Positions 5,565 to 5,828 of a DNA stretch of 5,828 bases are shown piece by piece. The stretch is from assembly GCA_007118195.1 (NCBI GenBank), contig SKSA01000266.1, forward strand, positions 1 through 5,828, in the 5' to 3' direction. How positions within the stretch are numbered: the stretch's first letter is position 1; each line of letters starts with the position of its first letter. The position numbers and the translations under genes were made by a program. The DNA is from Anaerobacillus sp. Lineage in GTDB: Bacteria > Bacillota > Bacilli > Bacillales > Anaerobacillaceae. The notes below the pieces were generated by a model. The model was given only the letters and a program-made list of their open reading frames with translations. It searched no databases and had not been told where the DNA came from.

Positions 5565-5697
5565 AGAAGGGGCGATCCCAAACAAAGTGTCAGACACCTT
5601 TAGGCACCAAAATATAGACGGATAATAAATCTATACGCTATATTTAGTAAGTTCTACATGGTGTCAGACACTTATGGGACAACCCCTTCTTTTTATT
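5565..5697 (+). terminator. Long nested terminator hairpin after yjbA
   Basis: Outer arms AGAAGGGG (5565-5572) and CCCCTTCT (5683-5690) pair perfectly. Inside them, TCCC (5576-5579) pairs with GGGA (5676-5679). The right arm runs directly into TTTTATTT, giving the U-tract of an intrinsic terminator two bases after the yjbA stop codon. The two arms are about 110 nt apart, which is far too long for a simple loop; the gap is filled by further inverted repeats (5585-5673). Confidence 0.65.
5585..5673. repeat. Inverted-repeat element with GTGTCAGACAC ends (REP/MITE-like)
   Basis: AAGTGTCAGACACC (5585-5598) and GGTGTCAGACACTT (5660-5673) are inverted copies with only the central base unpaired. Each is itself a near-palindrome, GTGTC-A-GACAC. 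Between them AAATATAG (5610-5617) pairs with CTATATTT (5638-5645), and TATAGA (5613-5618) can alternatively pair with TCTATA (5630-5635). The whole can fold into one long hairpin nested inside the terminator arms. No coding frame is present. Repeats of the GTGTCAGGCACC/GTGTCAGACACC kind are, from memory, scattered in many Bacillaceae genomes. A non-autonomous mobile or REP-like sequence is likely; copy number cannot be seen here. Confidence 0.6.
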
Positions 5698-5749
5698 TCA
5701 GTGTTGAGTTATGAATGTGAACAGCAAGCTCGTCATTTAAAACAACTAG

Positions 5750-5790
5750 TCAAGCCTTTTGATTTTCAAGAGAAAAATCAAAAGGCTTGA
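5750..5790. terminator. Perfect 17-bp-arm hairpin near the window end
   Basis: TCAAGCCTTTTGATTTT (5750-5766) and AAAATCAAAAGGCTTGA (5774-5790) are perfect inverted repeats with a 7-nt loop. No U-run follows on the + strand. On the - strand the stem is followed by CTAGTTGTTTTAAAT, so it could terminate a minus-strand gene lying beyond the window and converging on yjbA. A terminal repeat of a mobile element is the alternative. The flanking bases 5698-5749 and 5791-5828 show no recognisable gene. Confidence 0.45.
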
Positions 5791-5828
5791 AGCTTCGAAG
5801 CACTACTTCCACTAACTCACCACTCAAA

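Noticed and set aside
5750..5828. Minus-strand frame open from the window edge to TGA (complement of 5750-5752), 25 residues ending SLENQKA
   Set aside because: It is short, matches no known C-terminus, and most of it is the 17-bp hairpin itself, so it is probably not coding. A real gene end cannot be excluded without more sequence.

Overview
The window looks like chromosomal DNA of a low-GC, Gram-positive, spore-former-type bacterium of the Bacillaceae. The sequence is AT-rich, Shine-Dalgarno sites are strong (AAAGGAGG, GGAGGTG, AAGGGGG), and a TTG start is likely. The Fnr-type regulator carries its cysteine cluster at the C-terminus, as in Bacillus subtilis. Two genes match the Bacillus families YjaZ (DUF2268) and YjbA (UPF0736/DUF3603). 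The species cannot be named from the sequence.

Layout. Positions 1-277 (+) hold the C-terminal end of a LiaS/VraS/DesK-like sensor histidine kinase, run directly and out of frame into the last 44 or so codons of a LuxR/NarL-type response regulator. The receiver domain and the first part of its DNA-binding domain are missing, which looks like a deletion scar. A 12-bp hairpin (282-313) separates this from the convergent fnr-like gene (356-1063, -). A divergent intergenic region of about 220 bp follows. topB, DNA topoisomerase III (1287-3431, +), comes next with a candidate sigma-A promoter. A yjaZ-like predicted zinc protease (3493-4335, +) follows and ends at a good intrinsic terminator (4367-4392). 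Next is a 14-codon reading frame (4459-4503) whose stop overlaps the start of a two-segment membrane protein (4500-4709). yjbA (4817-5563, +) has an 18-bp perfect palindrome just upstream. The window ends with a nested inverted-repeat element that doubles as the yjbA terminator (5565-5697) and a separate 17-bp-arm hairpin (5750-5790). No gene was recognised after 5563.

How the parts relate. Most genes appear to be independent units separated by terminators or promoters. One possible link is regulatory. The Fnr-like protein has the CRP-type recognition residues for TGTGA/TCACA half-sites, and a GTGA-N6-TCAC sequence lies right after the topB stop, just upstream of yjaZ. This suggests, but does not prove, oxygen-responsive control of yjaZ by the local regulator. 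From memory, yjaZ and yjbA flank the app oligopeptide transporter operon in B. subtilis. Here they are close together with only the small membrane-protein gene between them.

No clear new multi-gene system (defence, biosynthetic or mobile) is visible. The most notable signals are the truncated two-component pair, the leader frame/ATGA overlap, the yjbA palindrome and the GTGTCAGACAC-containing terminator element.
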